Shown in pieces: positions 7,154 to 14,071 of a stretch of DNA of 14,071 bases. The stretch comes from Betaproteobacteria bacterium (GTDB lineage: Bacteria; Pseudomonadota; Gammaproteobacteria; Burkholderiales; UBA9220). The notes under the pieces are model-generated. The model was not told the DNA's origin and ran no database searches. It was given only the letters and a program-made list of their open reading frames with translations. The stretch spans positions 1 through 14,071 of the forward strand of contig JAGUYQ010000102.1 in the NCBI GenBank assembly GCA_020061285.1. The letters are read 5' to 3'. The first letter of the stretch is position 1. Every line of letters starts with the position of its first letter. Position numbers and translations under genes: made by a program.

Positions 7154-8560
7154 TTAGTGCCCGACGCTGGCCGCGATGAAACGCTTGACCGCATCCGCAT
7201 CCGCTTTCACCACCTCGTAGCGCTGCGGCAGTTGCTCCAAGCCGGCGAGATCGGCGGGGCGCGCCGGCTCGCGCCCCAGGGCCTCGCGGATAGTTTCCTC
7301 GAACTTGGCGGGCAAGGCGGTTTCCAGGCACACCAGGGGAATGCCCAACTCACGGTGCTCCAAACCCACTTTCACGCCGTCGGCGGTATGGGTATCGATC
7401 ATCACGCCGTAGCTTTCGAAAACCCGGCGGATGGTGGCGAGCCGGTTGGCATGATTGCTGGAGCCGGAAGCGAAGCCGAAATCGGCCACCTTGGCGAAAT
7501 AAGGCGTCTGGGCGAGGTCGAAACTGCCGCCGGCATCCACCTTCTGCCATAACGCCTTCACCACCGCCGAATCCCGTCCCACCAAATCGTAGACGAAGCG
7601 CTCGAAGTTGGAGGCCTTGGAAATGTCCATGGAAGGGCTGGAGGTATGGGCCGTCTCCGGCCGAGGCCGGTATACGCCGGTGCGGAAAAACTCATCCAGC
7701 ACGTCGTTTTCGTTGGTGGCGACGATCAGCTTGCGGATCGGCAGGCCCATCTGCTTGGCGATGTGGCCGGCGCACACGTTGCCGAAATTGCCGGAGGGCA
7801 CGGAGAAGGACACTTCCTCGTCCTCGTTCTTCGTCACCGCGAAATAGGCCTTGAAGTAGTACACCACCTGGGCGGTCACACGGGCCCAATTGATGGAATT
7901 GACCGTGCCGATCTTGTACCGTTCCTTGAATTCCAGGTCGTTGGACACCGCCTTGACGATGTCCTGGCAATCGTCGAACACCCCTTCCACCGCCAGGTTG
8001 AAGATGTTGGCGTCCTGGAGGGAATACATCTGGGCCGTCTGGAAGGGGCTCATCTTGCCCTTGGGCGACAGCATGAACACCCGGATGCCCTTCTTGCCGC
8101 GCATGGCATATTCCGCCGCCGAACCGGTGTCGCCGGAAGTGGCGCCGAGGATGTTGAGCTCGGCACCCGCCTTCGCCAACACGTACTCGAACAGGTTGCC
8201 CAGCAACTGCATCGCCACGTCCTTGAAGGCCAGGGTGGGGCCATAGGACAGGCCGAGGATATGCAGGCCCGGCTCCAGGGTTTTCACCGGGGTGATGTCG
8301 TCGCTGCGGAACACCTCGGCGGTGTAGGTCTTGTCGATGATGGCCTTGAGGTCCGAGGCTGGAATGTCGTCGGCGAAACGGCGAATCACCTCGAAGGCCA
8401 AGTCGCGATAATTGAGCTTGCGCCAAGCCGCCAGTTCGTCCTTGCCGACCTGGGGATAGCTCTCGGCAATGGTCAGCCCGCCGTCCGGGGCCAAGCCGCC
8501 GAGGAGAATTTCAGTGAAGTTCTTGGGCGGCATGCCGCCGCGGGTGCTCAAATACTTCAT
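7154..8560 (-). CDS. thrC: Threonine synthase
   Basis: This enzyme converts O-phosphohomoserine to threonine with pyridoxal phosphate (EC 4.2.3.1), the last step of threonine synthesis. The 468-residue product starts MKYLSTRGG and has the long-form proteobacterial layout. The PLP lysine is K113 in GPTLAFKDVAMQLLG, followed by the phosphate-binding LGATSGDTGSAAEYA region and the SVPSGNFGNVCAGHIAKQMGLP stretch typical of this family. The length is normal. The ATG (8558-8560) overlaps the hom TGA by 4 bases (ATGA), and a GGAAG lies about 10 bases upstream. An open frame continues upstream inside hom, but it is only that gene's shadow. It is the last gene of the alaA-hom-thrC operon and ends just before the shared hairpin terminator. 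Confidence 0.98.
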   Translation of the reverse strand: MKYLSTRGGMPPKNFTEILLGGLAPDGGLTIAESYPQVGKDELAAWRKLNYRDLAFEVIRRFADDIPASDLKAIIDKTYTAEVFRSDDITPVKTLEPGLHILGLSYGPTLAFKDVAMQLLGNLFEYVLAKAGAELNILGATSGDTGSAAEYAMRGKKGIRVFMLSPKGKMSPFQTAQMYSLQDANIFNLAVEGVFDDCQDIVKAVSNDLEFKERYKIGTVNSINWARVTAQVVYYFKAYFAVTKNEDEEVSFSVPSGNFGNVCAGHIAKQMGLPIRKLIVATNENDVLDEFFRTGVYRPRPETAHTSSPSMDISKASNFERFVYDLVGRDSAVVKALWQKVDAGGSFDLAQTPYFAKVADFGFASGSSNHANRLATIRRVFESYGVMIDTHTADGVKVGLEHRELGIPLVCLETALPAKFEETIREALGREPARPADLAGLEQLPQRYEVVKADADAVKRFIAASVGH

Positions 8561-9867
8561 GCGCTCAATTCTTCCATGCGAATCTTGGTGATTTTGCCGC
8601 TGATGGACGACAGCCCCTCGATCTTGGCGATGGCCTGGTTGACGGCTTTTTCCACCGCCTGGTGGGTAAGAATGATCACGTCCACCAGTTCCTCGCCCTC
8701 GGCGGGCTCCTTCTGAATCATGGCGTCGATGGAGATTTCCAGATCGGCCAGGATGCGGGTCACGTCCGCCAGCACGCCGGGCTTGTCGAAGGCCTTGAGG
8801 CGCAGGTAGTAGGAGCTGCGCACGTCGTCGATGGACAGCACCGGCGCATCGGAAAGCTGGTCCGGCTGGAACGCGAGATGAGGCACGCGGTTTTCCGGGT
8901 CGGCGGTGTGCATGCGGGTAACGTCCACCAAGTCGGCCACCACGGCGGAGGCGGTCGGTTCCGCACCGGCGCCGCGGCCGTAGTACATGGTGGCGCCCAC
9001 GGCGTCGCCCTTCACCAGCACCGCGTTCATCACCCCTTCCACGTTGGCGATCAGGCGCTTGGTGGGAATCAGGGTCGGGTGGACCCGCAGTTCGATGCCC
9101 TTGTCGGTGCGCTTGGTAATGCCCAAGAGCTTGATGCGGTAGCCCAGTTCCTCGGCGTAGGTGATGTCTTCCTTGGTCAGCTTGCTGATGCCTTCGGTGT
9201 AGGCCTTGTCGAACTGCATCGGGATACCGAAGCCGATGGCGGCCATGATGGTGAGCTTGTGGGCGGCGTCCACGCCTTCGATGTCGAAGGTGGGGTCGGC
9301 TTCCGCGTAGCCCAGGCGCTGCGCCTCGGCCAGCACGGTGTCGAAGGCCAAACCCTTGTCGCGCATCTCGGACAGAATGAAGTTGGTGGTGCCGTTGATG
9401 ATGCCGGCGATCCACTCGATGCGGTTGGCGGTGAGGCCCTCGCGTAGCGCCTTGATGATGGGGATGCCCCCCGCCACGGCGGCCTCGAAGGCCACCATCA
9501 CGCCCTTTTCCTGGGCGGCCTTGAATATCTCGGTGCCGTGCACGGCCAGCAGGGCCTTGTTGGCGGTGACCACGTGCTTGCCGTTGGCGATGGCCTTGAG
9601 CACCAGTTCCTTGGCGGGGGAATAGCCGCCGATGAGTTCCACCACGATATCGATGTCGGGGTTGTTCACCACGTCGTTGGCGTCGGTGGTGAGGGTCAGG
9701 TCGCCGGCGACAGCCTTGGCCTTTTCCAGGTTGCGCACCGCCGCCATGGTGACGCGGATTTCGCGCCCGGCGCGGCGGGTGATTTCCTCGGCATTGCGGC
9801 GCAGCACCGTGAGGGTGCCGCCGCCAACCGTGCCCAAGCCTAACAAGCCTACATTGATGGGTTTCAT
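8557..9867 (-). CDS. hom: Homoserine dehydrogenase (ACT-domain form)
   Basis: This enzyme reduces aspartate semialdehyde to homoserine with NAD(P)H (EC 1.1.1.3), the branch point to threonine and methionine. The 436-residue monofunctional form begins with a Rossmann motif (GLLGLGTVGGG, 7-17), followed by TANKALLA near 101-108 and the catalytic Asp/Lys pair in GVDAAHKLTIMAA (D200 and K204). The C-terminal ACT domain (about 355-425, SYYLRLKAFDKPGVLADV) is the usual site for feedback control by threonine. There is no fused aspartokinase, unlike the E. coli ThrA fusion. The ATG (9865-9867) has no strong Shine-Dalgarno. A 79-base gap separates it from alaA (or 78-80 depending on counting), and it overlaps thrC by 4 bases. 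Identification is secure. Confidence 0.98.
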   Translation of the reverse strand: MKPINVGLLGLGTVGGGTLTVLRRNAEEITRRAGREIRVTMAAVRNLEKAKAVAGDLTLTTDANDVVNNPDIDIVVELIGGYSPAKELVLKAIANGKHVVTANKALLAVHGTEIFKAAQEKGVMVAFEAAVAGGIPIIKALREGLTANRIEWIAGIINGTTNFILSEMRDKGLAFDTVLAEAQRLGYAEADPTFDIEGVDAAHKLTIMAAIGFGIPMQFDKAYTEGISKLTKEDITYAEELGYRIKLLGITKRTDKGIELRVHPTLIPTKRLIANVEGVMNAVLVKGDAVGATMYYGRGAGAEPTASAVVADLVDVTRMHTADPENRVPHLAFQPDQLSDAPVLSIDDVRSSYYLRLKAFDKPGVLADVTRILADLEISIDAMIQKEPAEGEELVDVIILTHQAVEKAVNQAIAKIEGLSSISGKITKIRMEELSA

Positions 9868-9920
9868 AAGTTTTTCAGTCGTGAGTGATTATCGTGAATC
9901 CAAAGCGGCGGAACGAGCCA

Positions 9921-9942
9921 AGCCGGTTTTTCCGCTCCGGCT
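9921..9942. repeat. Inverted repeat (AGCCGG...CCGGCT) between alaA and hom
   Basis: A 6-bp perfect stem (9921-9926 with 9937-9942) has a 10-base loop in the alaA-hom gap. There is no T-tract on the minus strand, so it does not look like a terminator. It may be an RNA processing or stability element, or chance. Confidence 0.35.
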
Positions 9943-9946
9943 GATT

Positions 9947-11173
9947 TCAGGTTCCGTGCCGCTTGCGGTAGTGGTCCAGAAAGCGCGCGATGCGTCCGAT
10001 CGCCTCTTGCAGATCGTCCAGATTGGGCAGAAACACCACCCGAAGGTGGTCGGGGTGAGGCCAGTTGAAACCGCTGCCCTGGACCAGCAGGACCTTCTCC
10101 GCCTCCAGCAATTCCAGGATGAACTGCTGGTCGTCGGCGATGGGATACATTTTCTGGTCGAGCCGAGGGAACAGGTACATGGCCGCCTTGGGCTTGACGC
10201 AAGTAACGCCGGGAATGTCGTTGAGCAGGGACCAGGCGAGGTCCCGCTGCTTGGTGAGCCGTCCCTGGGGAGCCACCAGATCGTTGATGCTCTGGTAACC
10301 GCCCAGGGCCGTCTGGATGGCGAACTGGGCCGGGACGTTGGAGCACAGGCGCATCGAGGACAGCATATTGAGCCCCTCGATGTAGTCCTGGGCATGACGC
10401 TTTTCCCCGGACACCACCAGCCAGCCGGCACGGTAGCCGGCGGCGCGGTAATTCTTGGACAGGCCGTTGAAGGTGACGATGAGCAGGTCTTCCGCCAGGG
10501 AAGCGATGGAGGTATGGACGTTGCCATCGTATACCACCTTGTCGTAAATCTCGTCGGCGTAGATGATGAGTTGGTACTGGCGCGCGACCTCGATCACTTC
10601 CTTGAGGAAAGCCTCCGGATACAGCGCCCCCGTCGGGTTATTGGGGTTGATCAGGACGATGGCGCGGGTATTGGGGGTGATCTTGCTCCTGATGTCGTCC
10701 AGGTCCGGCAGCCAGTCGGACTGCTCGTCGCAGATATAGTGCCGCGGCGTGCCGCCAGCCAGGCTCACCGCCGCCGTCCACAGGGGATAATCCGGCGCCG
10801 GCACCAGCACCTCGTCGCCGTTGTTGAGCAGGGCCTGCATGGCCATCACGATCAGTTCGGAAACGCCGTTGCCGATGTAGATGTCGTCGATGGTCACCCC
10901 GGGAATCTTCTTCTCCTGGGTGTAGTGCATGATCGCCTTGCGGGCGGCGAACAGGCCCTTGGAATCGGAATAACCGGAAGCGTTGGAGAGATTGTGGATG
11001 ACGTCCTGGATGATCTCTTCCGGCGCCTCGAAGCCGAATGGGGCGGGGTTGCCGATATTCAGCTTGATGATACGCTGCCCGTCCTCCTCCATCTGCTTGG
11101 CGCGCCCCATCACCGGGCCGCGGATGTCGTAGCAGACGTTGGCGAGTTTGGTGGATTTGAGTACGGGTTGCAC
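9947..11173 (-). CDS. alaA: Alanine/glutamate-type aminotransferase AlaA
   Basis: A class I/II PLP aminotransferase closely matching E. coli AlaA (YfbQ), which makes alanine from pyruvate and glutamate. Matching family stretches include KLANVCYDIRGPV, KLNIGNPAPFGFEAP, IGNGVSELIV, LVPAPDYPLWTAAVSLAGG, LINPNNPTGALY, YADEIYDK and TFNGLSKNYRAAG, where the lysine (K240 from this start) is the PLP lysine. The frame extends to 11326. I chose GTG 11173 (408 aa) because it gives 10 residues before the conserved KLxNVCYD core, matching my recollection of the E. coli start, with AGAGGG upstream. ATG 11203 (418 aa, start MRQARKREP) is also well placed, with GAGGA about 6 bases before it. It heads the alaA-hom-thrC cluster. 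Confidence 0.93.
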   Translation of the reverse strand: MQPVLKSTKLANVCYDIRGPVMGRAKQMEEDGQRIIKLNIGNPAPFGFEAPEEIIQDVIHNLSNASGYSDSKGLFAARKAIMHYTQEKKIPGVTIDDIYIGNGVSELIVMAMQALLNNGDEVLVPAPDYPLWTAAVSLAGGTPRHYICDEQSDWLPDLDDIRSKITPNTRAIVLINPNNPTGALYPEAFLKEVIEVARQYQLIIYADEIYDKVVYDGNVHTSIASLAEDLLIVTFNGLSKNYRAAGYRAGWLVVSGEKRHAQDYIEGLNMLSSMRLCSNVPAQFAIQTALGGYQSINDLVAPQGRLTKQRDLAWSLLNDIPGVTCVKPKAAMYLFPRLDQKMYPIADDQQFILELLEAEKVLLVQGSGFNWPHPDHLRVVFLPNLDDLQEAIGRIARFLDHYRKRHGT

Positions 11174-11237
11174 GGCTGGTTCCCTCTTTCGCGCTTGACG
11201 CATCGGTTTCCTCAAAGGGACGTCCTCGATCAAATAT

Positions 11238-11303
11238 AGCCGGAGACGCCGCATAATTATCGCAAAAACGCGGCCAACCGGCTGATTCGTAAAAATGTAC
11301 AAT
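11238..11303. promoter_or_regulatory. Divergent promoter region for alaA and the Mth938 gene
   Basis: The AT-rich part of the divergent gap holds TACAAT (11298-11303, plus strand), about 41 bases before the Mth938 ATG, as a -10 candidate. On the minus strand TATATT (near 11232-11237) and GATAAT (near 11258) are possible -10s for alaA. An AGCCGG (11238-11243) and CCGGCT (11278-11283) pair brackets an ATAATTAT palindrome (11253-11260). No good -35 boxes were seen. I noticed no leader peptide rich in Thr or Ile, so thr-type attenuation is not supported. Confidence 0.3.
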
Positions 11304-11343
11304 GTTACCTGAGCCGCCCCCCGCAAGCAATTGGAGCCCCCCC

Positions 11344-11712
11344 ATGAAACTTCACCTCAGCGATGCCCCCGGCAAGAATCTTTTTACCGGCTACGGTGAG
11401 GGCTACGTCCTGATCAACGGCGTTCGGCACGAAAACAATCTGATCGTGTTGCCGGGTAAAATCGACGGGTGGAAGGAAGGGGGCATGGAAAATTTGATTG
11501 CCGACGATTTCGCCCGCTTGGCCGCCCTGGGCGCGGAAATCGTCCTCCTGGGGAGCGGCGCCAAACTGCGCTTCCCGCCCCCTGCCCTCACCGCCATGGT
11601 GCAGGGCGTGGGTATCGGCCTGGAAGTGATGGATACGGGCGCCGCCTGCCGGACCTACAATATCCTGGTGGCGGAAGGCCGGGAAGTGGCCGCGGCGTTG
11701 ATCGTGGAATAA
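11344..11712 (+). CDS. Mth938/DUF498 domain protein (NDUFAF3-like)
   Basis: This 122-residue protein belongs to the Mth938 domain family (COG3737), whose mitochondrial relative NDUFAF3 helps assemble respiratory complex I; the bacterial function is unclear. Typical features are FTGYGEGYVLINGVRHENNLIVLP, IVLLGSGAKLRFPPP, and the end motif GLEVMDTGAACRTYNIL (about 92-108), then REVAAALIVE. The ATG is preceded by GGAG (11333-11336) with a 7-base spacer; an in-frame extension back to 11302 is Pro-rich and looks untranslated. It stands alone on the plus strand, divergent from alaA and convergent with the nucleotidase gene. Confidence 0.93.
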   Translation: MKLHLSDAPGKNLFTGYGEGYVLINGVRHENNLIVLPGKIDGWKEGGMENLIADDFARLAALGAEIVLLGSGAKLRFPPPALTAMVQGVGIGLEVMDTGAACRTYNILVAEGREVAAALIVE

Positions 11713-11719
11713 TGCCAGC

Positions 11720-11734
11720 GGCGGCAAAACCGCC
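11720..11734. repeat. Small GC hairpin between the Mth938 gene and the nucleotidase gene
   Basis: GGCGG (11720-11724) and CCGCC (11730-11734) form a 5-bp stem around a 5-base loop in the 36-base convergent gap. There is no T-tract on either side, so termination here would have to be Rho-dependent or use another signal. Confidence 0.3.
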
Positions 11735-11748
11735 AGCGTACCCGGTTC

Positions 11749-12426
11749 TCAGCGCCCGGCATCCCCCGGCATGATGTCGTCGAAGCTATCCAGCGCGGTG
11801 AACTCTTCCGTATCCTTTTCCGGCTGCCCCGTGTCGGGCCGACGGATGGCGCGCAGGAAGGCGACGCCGTAATCCCGCGCCGAGCGCAGCACCGGCAAGC
11901 TGTCGTCCACCAGTAGCGTCCGCGCCGCAACAAAGGGCTCCGCCGCCTGCAACCGGCCCCAGAACTCGGCGTGCTCCTTGGGGAGGCCGAAATCGTGGGC
12001 GCAGATTAGCGCATCGAAATAGCTCTCCAGGCCGGTGCGGCGCATTTTCAGCCCCAGACTCTTGTGGTGGGCGTTGGTCACCAGCGCCACCCGCTTGCCG
12101 GCCTGCCGCAGGCGGGTCAGGAATTCCGGCACACGGGGGTGGATGTCGATGAGGTGAGCCACCTCTTCCTTCAGCGCCGCGATATCCAGGGATAGCTCCC
12201 CCGCCCAGTAATCCACGCTGTACCACTCCATGGTGCCCAGCATGCGCTCGTAGCGGCCCAGCAGTTCGGCTCGGGAAGCCTCGTAGTTGAGGCCGTGTTT
12301 CTCGCCGTAACGGGTGGGGACGTGGTGCAGCCAGAAGTGGGTATCGAAATGCAGATCGAGCAAGGTGCCGTCCATATCGAGCAGGACGGTATCCACCTCG
12401 CTCCAAGGAAAAACGGGAGATGTCAG
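11749..12426 (-). CDS. yrfG: GMP/IMP nucleotidase YrfG-type HAD phosphatase (start codon uncertain)
   Basis: A HAD-superfamily 5'-nucleotidase like E. coli YrfG (about 222 residues), which dephosphorylates GMP and IMP. Numbered from the CTG at 12426 (225 aa), HAD motif I is DMDGT (D17-T21), motif II is VTNA (T117), the motif III lysine is K150 in GLPKEH, and motif IV is VDDS (D174/D175). The sequence before motif I (PWSEVDTVLLDMDGTLLD) matches family members, which needs a start upstream of the GTG at 12394-12396. There is no ATG, GTG or TTG upstream in frame until 12627, deep in rpoS. The CTG overlaps the rpoS stop as CTGA, with AAGGA 9 bases upstream. The GTG alternative (215 aa) has GGAG only 4 bases away. 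It is probably translated from the rpoS message. Confidence 0.85.
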   Translation of the reverse strand: MTSPVFPWSEVDTVLLDMDGTLLDLHFDTHFWLHHVPTRYGEKHGLNYEASRAELLGRYERMLGTMEWYSVDYWAGELSLDIAALKEEVAHLIDIHPRVPEFLTRLRQAGKRVALVTNAHHKSLGLKMRRTGLESYFDALICAHDFGLPKEHAEFWGRLQAAEPFVAARTLLVDDSLPVLRSARDYGVAFLRAIRRPDTGQPEKDTEEFTALDSFDDIMPGDAGR

Positions 12427-13358
12427 AGCAGCGCGTCCTTGGTCACGCCCCGCCGTTTCAATAGAGCACGCAGGGATTGCAGGGACTCCATCTGGATTTG
12501 GCGCACCCGCTCGCGGGTGATGCTGAGGCTTTCGGCCACTTCCTCCAGGGTGCTGATCTCCTGGCCGTTGAGGCCGAAACGCCGCTCGATCACCCAGCGC
12601 TGCTTGTCGGTCAACTGCCCCAGCCACTCCTGGACGTATACCTGCACCTCGCTGTTATGGAGCTGGAGGTCGATGGGAACGTTGTTGTCGTCGGGGATCG
12701 CCTCGCCGATGGACAGGGAAGGGTCGATATCCAGGGGAGCATCGAGGGACGCGATACGCTCGTTGAGGGACAGCACCCTGCGCACATCCTCCGGCGTTTT
12801 GCCGACCAAATGGGCCACGTCGTCCACCGTCGGGTCCATTTCACCGTGGGACTCCAGATGGCGAAAAGCACGCAGGCAGACGTTCAGCTCCTTGATGATA
12901 TGCACCGGCAGGCGGATGGTGCGGGACTGGTTCATGATCGCCCGTTCGATGTTCTGGCGTATCCACCAGGTGGCATAGGTGGAAAAACGGAATCCCCGTT
13001 CCGGGTCGTATTTTTCTAGGGCGTGCATCAGGCCCAGGTTGCCTTCCTCGATCAGGTCCAGGAGGTCGAGTCCGCGGTTGACATAGCGCTTGGCGATATT
13101 CACCACCAGGCGCAGGTTGCACTCGATCATCCGCTGCCGGGCGTCGAAATCCCCCTGCCGTACCTGGCGGGTGAGGCTGAGTTCTTCCGCGGGGGTCAGC
13201 AGGGCGTTCTGGCCTATCTCGTTGAGATAGGCCTGGGTCACGTCACCTTGCAAATCGACGAGGGAAACCCCCTCTTCCTGCGCCTCCGGCTCCTCGGCAA
13301 GAAGCTCCGCTTCTTCCTCCGGGAGGCCTTCGTCCTCTACGTTCTCGGTATCTGCCAT
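12423..13358 (-). CDS. rpoS: RNA polymerase sigma factor RpoS (sigma-38)
   Basis: The stationary-phase and general stress sigma factor, which directs RNA polymerase to starvation and stress promoters. The 311-residue product has a very acidic N-terminus (about 5-30, Glu-rich, sometimes seen in RpoS), region 1.2 (DVTQAYLNEIGQNALLTP, about 39-56), region 2 including the DLIEEGNLGLMHALEKYD and YATWWIRQNIERAI parts (about 101-141), the HIIKELN junction (about 153-159), and a region 4 helix-turn-helix (TLEEVAESLSITRERVRQIQ). RpoD is longer and has region 1.1, so RpoS fits better. The ATG shares one base with the upstream stop (TGATG), and no clear Shine-Dalgarno is seen, so translation may depend on coupling. 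Gene order nlpD-rpoS is the classical arrangement. Confidence 0.97.
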   Translation of the reverse strand: MADTENVEDEGLPEEEAELLAEEPEAQEEGVSLVDLQGDVTQAYLNEIGQNALLTPAEELSLTRQVRQGDFDARQRMIECNLRLVVNIAKRYVNRGLDLLDLIEEGNLGLMHALEKYDPERGFRFSTYATWWIRQNIERAIMNQSRTIRLPVHIIKELNVCLRAFRHLESHGEMDPTVDDVAHLVGKTPEDVRRVLSLNERIASLDAPLDIDPSLSIGEAIPDDNNVPIDLQLHNSEVQVYVQEWLGQLTDKQRWVIERRFGLNGQEISTLEEVAESLSITRERVRQIQMESLQSLRALLKRRGVTKDALL

Positions 13359-14071
13359 CAGGATTTTTCGCTGAGATACTTCATTGGATCGACCGGCTTA
13401 CCCAACCGCCGGATTTCAAAATGCAGTTTTACCTTCTCCGCATCGCTGCTGCCCATCTCACCGATTTTCTGCCCCTTCGTCACGCTCTGCCCTTCCTTCA
13501 CCAGTATCCGGCTATTGTGGGCATAGGCGCTCAAGTAGGTCTTGTTGTGCTTGATGATAATCAGTTTGCCGTAGCCCCGCAATCCACTGCCGCTATACAC
13601 CACCTTGCCGTCCGCGCTCGCCGTCACCGGCTGCCCCAGCTTGCCGCCGATATCCACCCCCTTGTTGCCGGGGTCGCTGAAACCGGCCACCACCTTGCCG
13701 CTGGTCGGCCAGGCCCATTTTATCGCCTCATCGTCCCCGCCATCGGCATCCGGCTTGTCGGCCACCTCCGTCTTCTCCGCCGCCTTCGGCTCCGGTTTCT
13801 CCTCCGCTTTCGCGGGCTGAGGCTTCAACTCATCCTGGACCGGCTTTGCCGCCTTAGCCAGGGCCTGCTCGGAATACGGCAGCTTGAGCGCCTTGGGCTG
13901 GGTGAGTACCTTCGCCAACCCATCGTCTGCGGGCTTGGCCGTCACTTCCTGGGACTTGAGCGGTTTGACCACCACCCCGGCGGGAGGCTTAAGCCGCAAC
14001 TCCTGTCCCACCAGAATCCGGTTGGGGTCGTCGATGCCGTTCCATTCGGCGATCTCCCGGTAATCGAAGCC
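13358..14071 (-). CDS. nlpD: NlpD-type LysM/M23 murein hydrolase activator (5' part cut by window edge)
   Basis: This envelope protein binds peptidoglycan and activates an amidase (AmiC in E. coli) for cell separation. The frame is open to the right edge; the visible start is the end of a LysM domain (FDYREIAEWNGIDDPNRIL), so the GTG at 14011 is internal and the N-terminal signal lies outside. A linker rich in Lys, Pro, Ala and Glu follows, then an M23 domain (about 119-236 counted from the edge). It is degenerate: numbered from the GTG at 14011, the HxGxD metal motif is N116-K-G-V-D120 and the HxH motif is K195-L-H197, while H165 in AYAHN remains. This matches NlpD/EnvC-like activators rather than active endopeptidases. 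It precedes rpoS with a 1-base overlap. Confidence 0.95.
   Translation of the reverse strand, partial: GFDYREIAEWNGIDDPNRILVGQELRLKPPAGVVVKPLKSQEVTAKPADDGLAKVLTQPKALKLPYSEQALAKAAKPVQDELKPQPAKAEEKPEPKAAEKTEVADKPDADGGDDEAIKWAWPTSGKVVAGFSDPGNKGVDIGGKLGQPVTASADGKVVYSGSGLRGYGKLIIIKHNKTYLSAYAHNSRILVKEGQSVTKGQKIGEMGSSDAEKVKLHFEIRRLGKPVDPMKYLSEKS

Noticed and set aside
8561..9415. N-terminal extension of the thrC frame into hom
   Set aside because: The sequence is low-complexity shadow of hom, and the real start MKYLSTRGG matches the family.
9632..11239. 535-residue open frame antisense to alaA and hom
   Set aside because: It mirrors well-identified aminotransferase and dehydrogenase genes and shows no domain of its own.

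Overview
This GC-rich, gene-dense window looks like the chromosome of a betaproteobacterium. The main reasons are the alaA-hom-thrC cluster, the nlpD-rpoS pair and the two c-di-GMP/two-component loci. The order (Nitrosomonadales- or Rhodocyclales-like) is a guess. I see no mobile element, CRISPR array, rRNA or tRNA, and no gene-free stretch over 300 bases.

Left third (1-4254): a PAS histidine kinase, cut by the left edge, overlaps by 4 bases a receiver/HD-GYP protein that probably degrades c-di-GMP. An AEC-family permease runs towards this pair on the other strand, and the two stop codons overlap. Divergent from the permease is a roughly 309-residue protein I do not recognise.

Middle (4255-7153): a small, sensorless, soluble histidine kinase is translationally coupled to a receiver protein with a long TPR tail, both on the minus strand. 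A PilZ-domain protein, a probable c-di-GMP receptor, is transcribed divergently. With the HD-GYP protein this makes a stretch rich in signal-transduction genes. A two-way hairpin terminator at about 7101-7136 separates pilZ from the threonine genes.

Right half (7154-14071): alaA, hom and thrC form a probable minus-strand operon for alanine and threonine biosynthesis. A small Mth938-domain protein diverges from it. Next on the minus strand come a YrfG-type HAD nucleotidase, rpoS (the stationary-phase sigma factor) and an NlpD-type LysM/M23 protein cut by the right edge. The reading order is nlpD-rpoS-nucleotidase, with 1-base and about 4-base junctions. The nucleotidase seems to lack a conventional start codon that would retain its conserved N-terminus, and may start at a CTG overlapping the rpoS stop.

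Most genes are ordinary core and regulatory genes. The points most worth checking are the kinase/receiver-TPR/PilZ locus, the unrecognised 3325-4254 protein and the CTG-start candidate. I found no clear undescribed defence or mobile system.
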